Assembly (NCBI GenBank): GCA_035540755.1
Contig: DATLGD010000050.1
Span: forward strand, 1 to 8,606
Direction: 5' to 3'
DNA from: DATLGD01 sp035540755
Lineage (GTDB): Bacteria > Actinomycetota > Actinomycetes > Mycobacteriales > SCTD01
DNA: 8,606 bases
The notes beneath the pieces are model-generated. The model saw only the letters and a program-made list of their open reading frames with translations. It had not been told where the DNA came from and made no database searches. Positions 5,886-8,606 of this stretch are shown in pieces. Position numbers and translations under genes: made by a program. Each line of letters opens with the position of its first letter. Position 1 is the first letter of the stretch.

Positions 5886-6533
5886 TCAGCTCGCCCGCCG
5901 GGCCGCCGGCCGATCCTGCGGGTACGGGATCCCCATCAGGTAGCAGCCCCAGCGTCCGCACGGCGACACGGCACGGCCCGGCCTCCCGGTCGGGTCCACC
6001 CTGTTGTCCATGACGTCGCGGGCGCGGTCGGCCACCGCGTCCAACCAGCCGGTCACCGCTGCGAGCGGCGTGTGCGGCGTGTGCGGGTGCGGGCGGGTGG
6101 GAGCGGTCGTCATGGCGTCGGCGAGCCGGTGCACCAGCTCCTCCTGCCGCTGCTGGTCGAGGATCGCCTGCAGCGCCTGGAGGAGCACGCGCTCGGCCTC
6201 GGCGTGGTCCAGCAGGGCCGCCCGCACCTGGTCGCCGAGCACCGGGAGCGGGATCGGGGCGAGGTGCGTGGCCCCTGTCAGTCGCCGGTCCAGCCGGCAC
6301 ACCGCCTGCTGCAGCCGGTGGTCCACGGCGCGCACCCGGCGCACCTCCCGGCGTCCGCCCGGCACGTGGCGCTGCAGCGCCGGGTAGAGGACGCGGTCGA
6401 CGGCGGACAGGTGCGCGGAGCACCAGACGACCGCATCGGGCCAGCGGTCCTCCAGCGCCTCGACGGCGCGGTCGTGAGGCTCGGCGACGGCGGCCGTCAG
6501 GAGGTCGTCGGTCGTCCGGACGGAGATGCTCAT
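5886..6533 (-). CDS. Hemerythrin-like (HHE) domain protein
   Basis: This 215-residue, mainly helical soluble protein has a hemerythrin-like spacing of ligands. Candidates are His20 (EPHDRAVEAL), His41 with Asp46 (CSAHLSAVDRVLYPAL), His72 (VDHRLQQAV), and His110 with Glu114 (DHAEAERVLL). The VLYPAL motif after the second helix is typical of HHE proteins. These can bind a di-iron centre that senses or handles oxygen, nitric oxide or iron. The usual H-x3-E of helix 2 is not intact, so metal binding is uncertain. The tail, after about residue 150, is unusual: a His/Pro/Thr run (HPHTPHTP), then DNRVDPTGRPGR and CGRWGC near the end. The ATG at 6533 has GGGAG 7 bases upstream. It is convergent with the DUF59 gene (13-base gap) and divergent from phaC, so it may share control with phaC. 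Confidence 0.7.
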   Translation of the reverse strand: MSISVRTTDDLLTAAVAEPHDRAVEALEDRWPDAVVWCSAHLSAVDRVLYPALQRHVPGGRREVRRVRAVDHRLQQAVCRLDRRLTGATHLAPIPLPVLGDQVRAALLDHAEAERVLLQALQAILDQQRQEELVHRLADAMTTAPTRPHPHTPHTPLAAVTGWLDAVADRARDVMDNRVDPTGRPGRAVSPCGRWGCYLMGIPYPQDRPAARRAS

Positions 6534-6656
6534 ACGGCGGCTCCCGGACCGGCCGCCGTGCCCGGACTCTCCGCGGACGGCGGCGCGCACCCGCGCCCGA
6601 TTCTCCGCCTCCTCGCCGGTTGTGTCCACCTCCCGGGCGACCGAGGTGTGACGGGC

Positions 6657-6669
6657 GCCACCCGGTGGC
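6657..6669 (+). repeat. Dyad GCCACC-C-GGTGGC in the phaC leader
   Basis: Six-base perfect arms flank a single base, 31 bases upstream of the phaC ATG. As DNA it could be a repressor site. As RNA it can form a 5-bp stem with a 3-base loop, four bases before the GNRA hairpin. Confidence 0.4.
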
Positions 6670-6673
6670 AGAC

Positions 6674-6689
6674 CGGGGCGAGAGCCCCG
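6674..6689 (+). promoter_or_regulatory. GNRA-tetraloop hairpin abutting the phaC ribosome-binding site
   Basis: CGGGGC-GAGA-GCCCCG gives a 6-bp all-GC stem closed by a GAGA tetraloop, a GNRA loop known for high stability. The stem ends directly against AGGAGG (6690-6695), the Shine-Dalgarno sequence for ATG 6700. It probably forms in the mRNA leader if the transcript starts upstream. A role in mRNA stability or in keeping the ribosome-binding site open is inferred. Confidence 0.5.
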
Positions 6690-6699
6690 AGGAGGACAG

Positions 6700-8418
6700 A
6701 TGAGCGCTGCCGGGACCGACACCAGCACCAAGCCGGACGACGCCGCTCGCTCCGCCGCCGAGGGCGCGCCGCTCGAGGTGATGCTGGCCGACGCCGCTCT
6801 CGGACCCGTGCGCAGGCTCGTGCCCGGCGTCGCCGGCCTCCGGCTGGCTGCGCAGCTGGCGTCCCGGCCGCTCGACAGCACCCGCCGCGGGCTGCGGCTC
6901 ACCGGCGACCTGGCGAAGGTGGTGCTGGGACGCTCCGACGTCGAGCCGCCGCCGCGAGACCGGCGCTTCGCCGACCCGGCGTGGAAGGGCAACCCGCTGC
7001 TCCGTCGCCTGGTGCAGGCCTACCTCGTCTCGGCCGAGAGCCTCGAGCAGCTGGTGGACGACGTCGACCTGTCCTGGCGCGACGAGCAGCGGCTGCGCTT
7101 CGTCACCCAGATGGTCGTCGACGCGATGGCGCCCAGCAACTCCCCGTTCCTGAACCCCGCGGCCCTGAAGGCGGCCGTCGACACCGGCGGGCGCAACTAC
7201 AGCACCGGCCTGCGCCAGTTCGTGCAGGACATGCGCTCGGCCCCCCGCATCCCGGCGATGGTCGACGCCACCGACTTCACCGTCGGCGGCAACCTCGCGG
7301 TCAGCGAGGGCGCGGTCGTGCTCCGCACACCGGTGTTCGAGCTGATCCAGTACACGCCGCTCACCGAGCAGGTGCGGCAGGTGCCGCTGCTCGTCGTCCC
7401 CCCGATGATCAACAAGTTCTACGTCGCGGACCTGGCGCCGGGGCGAAGCATGATCGAGCACTTCGTGCAGAGCGGGCAGCAGACGTTCACCATCTCGTGG
7501 CGCAACCCGACCTCCGAGCACCGCGGCTGGGGGCTCGACACCTACGCGCGCTCGGTGCTCGAGGCGCTGGACGCGCTCGAGGACATCACCGGCTCGGAGC
7601 GCAGCCACGTGCTCGGCCTGTGCGCGGGCGGCATCACGGCCAGCTGCGCCGTCGCCCACCTGGCCGCCACCGGCCAGCAGCACCGCATCGCCGGGCTGAC
7701 CCTCGGCGTAACGCTGCTCGACCAGGCCCGCGCTGGCACGGTCGGGGCGATGGTCGACGAGGGCACCGCGCAGCTGGCCGTCGCGCAGTCGCAGCGCAAG
7801 GGCTACCTCGACGGCAAGGCATTGGCCGGCGTGTTCGCCTGGCTGCGCCCGAACGACCTCATCTGGAACTACTGGGTCAACAACTACCTGCTCGGCAAGA
7901 AGCCGCCGGCCTTCGACGTGCTGGTGTGGAACGCCGACACGACCCGGATGCCCGCCGCGCTGCACCGGGACTTCATCCGGATGTCGCTCGACAACGCGCT
8001 CGTCCACCCGGGCAAGGCGAAAGCGCTCGGCACCCCCGTGGACCTGTCGAAGATCGACGTCGACAGCTACGTCGTCGCCGGCCAGACCGACCACATCTGC
8101 CCGTGGGAGCGCTGCTACCGCAGCGTGCAGCTGCTCGGCGGGCAGTCGCGCTTCGTGCTGTCGACCGCCGGGCACATCGCCGCGCTGGTCAACCCGCCGT
8201 CGAACAAGAAGTCCAGCTTCCGGGTCAACGACGCCTGCCCGGAGGACCCTGACGCCTGGATCGCCGGCGCGGCCCAGCACCCGGGTTCCTGGTGGGACGA
8301 CCACGTGGCCTGGCTGGCCGAGCGGTCCGGCGAGCAGGTGCCGGCGCCGGAGCGGCTCGGCAGCAACCGGTACCCCCCTGCCGGCCGGGCACCCGGGACG
8401 TACGTGCTCGAGCAGTGA
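6700..8418 (+). CDS. phaC: Polyhydroxyalkanoate synthase, single-subunit type
   Basis: This 572-residue enzyme polymerises (R)-3-hydroxyacyl-CoA into polyhydroxyalkanoate at the surface of storage granules. The N-terminal PhaC domain shows WKGNPLLRRLVQAYL and the signature PSNSPFLNPAALKAAVDTGG. The alpha/beta-hydrolase domain carries the full triad: nucleophile Cys308 in the modified lipase box GLCAGG, Asp464 (GQTDHICPW) and His492 (TAGHIAALVNPP). Length and an intact C-terminus fit a class I/II synthase that needs no PhaE or PhaR partner. The first roughly 80 residues are a variable alanine-rich leader. ATG 6700 has AGGAGG four bases upstream. Its stop overlaps the GTG of the downstream hydrolase (GTGA, 8415-8418). 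No phaA, phaB or phasin gene is in the window, so the monomer supply is encoded elsewhere. Confidence 0.96.
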   Translation: MSAAGTDTSTKPDDAARSAAEGAPLEVMLADAALGPVRRLVPGVAGLRLAAQLASRPLDSTRRGLRLTGDLAKVVLGRSDVEPPPRDRRFADPAWKGNPLLRRLVQAYLVSAESLEQLVDDVDLSWRDEQRLRFVTQMVVDAMAPSNSPFLNPAALKAAVDTGGRNYSTGLRQFVQDMRSAPRIPAMVDATDFTVGGNLAVSEGAVVLRTPVFELIQYTPLTEQVRQVPLLVVPPMINKFYVADLAPGRSMIEHFVQSGQQTFTISWRNPTSEHRGWGLDTYARSVLEALDALEDITGSERSHVLGLCAGGITASCAVAHLAATGQQHRIAGLTLGVTLLDQARAGTVGAMVDEGTAQLAVAQSQRKGYLDGKALAGVFAWLRPNDLIWNYWVNNYLLGKKPPAFDVLVWNADTTRMPAALHRDFIRMSLDNALVHPGKAKALGTPVDLSKIDVDSYVVAGQTDHICPWERCYRSVQLLGGQSRFVLSTAGHIAALVNPPSNKKSSFRVNDACPEDPDAWIAGAAQHPGSWWDDHVAWLAERSGEQVPAPERLGSNRYPPAGRAPGTYVLEQ

Positions 8419-8606
8419 CCCTCGTCCGGGTCGGCCGCGGCCTGACGGCGACGCGCCTGCACGTGGAGCGCGCCGGAGCCGGCGAGCCGCTGCTGTGGAT
8501 CACCGGCTTCGCGATCAGCAGCGAGATCTTCGCGCCGGTGATCGACGACTACGCCGCGGAGTTCGACTGCATCCGCTACGACAACCGCGGCGCCGGCCGG
8601 TCGGAC
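8415..8606 (+). CDS. Alpha/beta-fold hydrolase (3' end outside window)
   Basis: Only the first 64 codons are present. They show the start of an alpha/beta hydrolase: strand EPLLWITGF with the usual oxyanion-hole position, then CIRYDNRGAGRSD, the standard segment before the second helix. The nucleophile elbow, acid and histidine lie beyond the edge. The GTG start overlaps the phaC stop in GTGA, so it is translationally coupled to phaC and probably works with it. Options are a polyhydroxyalkanoate depolymerase, a thioesterase or an unrelated esterase. The in-window part cannot separate these. Confidence 0.85.
   Translation, partial: MTLVRVGRGLTATRLHVERAGAGEPLLWITGFAISSEIFAPVIDDYAAEFDCIRYDNRGAGRSD

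Larger units (their letters stand above)
6534..6699. promoter_or_regulatory. Divergent control region of the hemerythrin-like gene and phaC
   Basis: This 166-base non-coding gap must carry both promoters. The phaC-proximal half holds several dyads: CACCTC (6627-6632) with GAGGTG (6643-6648), GCCACC-C-GGTGGC (6657-6669), and a GNRA hairpin (6674-6689) directly before the Shine-Dalgarno sequence. CCTCCTCG at 6608-6615 is fully complementary to CGAGGAGG at 6688-6695. No convincing -35/-10 pair was recognised. Confidence 0.55.

Noticed and set aside
5428..8304. Very long minus-strand open frame opposite phaC, plus a matching plus-strand frame at 5655-8252
   Set aside because: Both are shadows of phaC and its neighbours in GC-rich DNA. 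Composition is biased, no motif is seen, and they conflict with PhaC's complete catalytic triad.

Overview
The window is very GC-rich (by eye over 70% G+C) with strong third-position G/C bias, GTG and TTG starts, GTGA stop/start overlaps and densely packed genes. This points to an actinobacterium. The protein style would fit the Geodermatophilaceae/Pseudonocardiales range, but that placement is inferred without a database search. No tRNA, rRNA, CRISPR array, insertion sequence or phage gene was seen, and no stretch longer than about 170 bases lacks a gene.

Layout. (1) Bases 2-739, plus strand: the 3' part of a membrane protein with a bacterial PH-like domain. Its true start lies left of the window. 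(2) Bases 746-2895, minus strand: a small antibiotic-biosynthesis-monooxygenase (ABM) type protein downstream of a GAF/Fis-family regulator of the AcoR/MimR type, whose AAA+ domain is degenerate. An 83-base gap containing a perfect 16-bp palindrome separates them. (3) Bases 2896-3020: a divergent control region with a clean CGTCTCA-GTT-TGAGACG inverted repeat, the best operator candidate. (4) Bases 3021-5872, plus strand: a three-gene operon of zinc alcohol dehydrogenase, amidohydrolase-2 family protein and MIP18/DUF59-type protein. (5) Bases 5886-6533, minus strand: a hemerythrin-like (HHE) protein, convergent with the operon. (6) Bases 6534-6699: a second divergent control region, rich in inverted repeats, with a GNRA hairpin directly against the phaC Shine-Dalgarno sequence. 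(7) Bases 6700-8418: a complete single-subunit polyhydroxyalkanoate synthase (phaC), overlapping by 4 nt an alpha/beta hydrolase that runs off the right edge.

How it may fit together. From memory, the regulator, dehydrogenase, amidohydrolase and DUF59 proteins are the usual companions of actinobacterial binuclear-iron propane/phenol monooxygenase operons (prm/mim type). No monooxygenase, reductase, coupling protein or GroEL-like gene is present here. The module therefore looks like an accessory set separated from its oxygenase, or one re-used for an alcohol or ketone pathway. The neighbouring phaC and hydrolase are a carbon-storage unit. A metabolic link between the two units is possible but rests only on adjacency.
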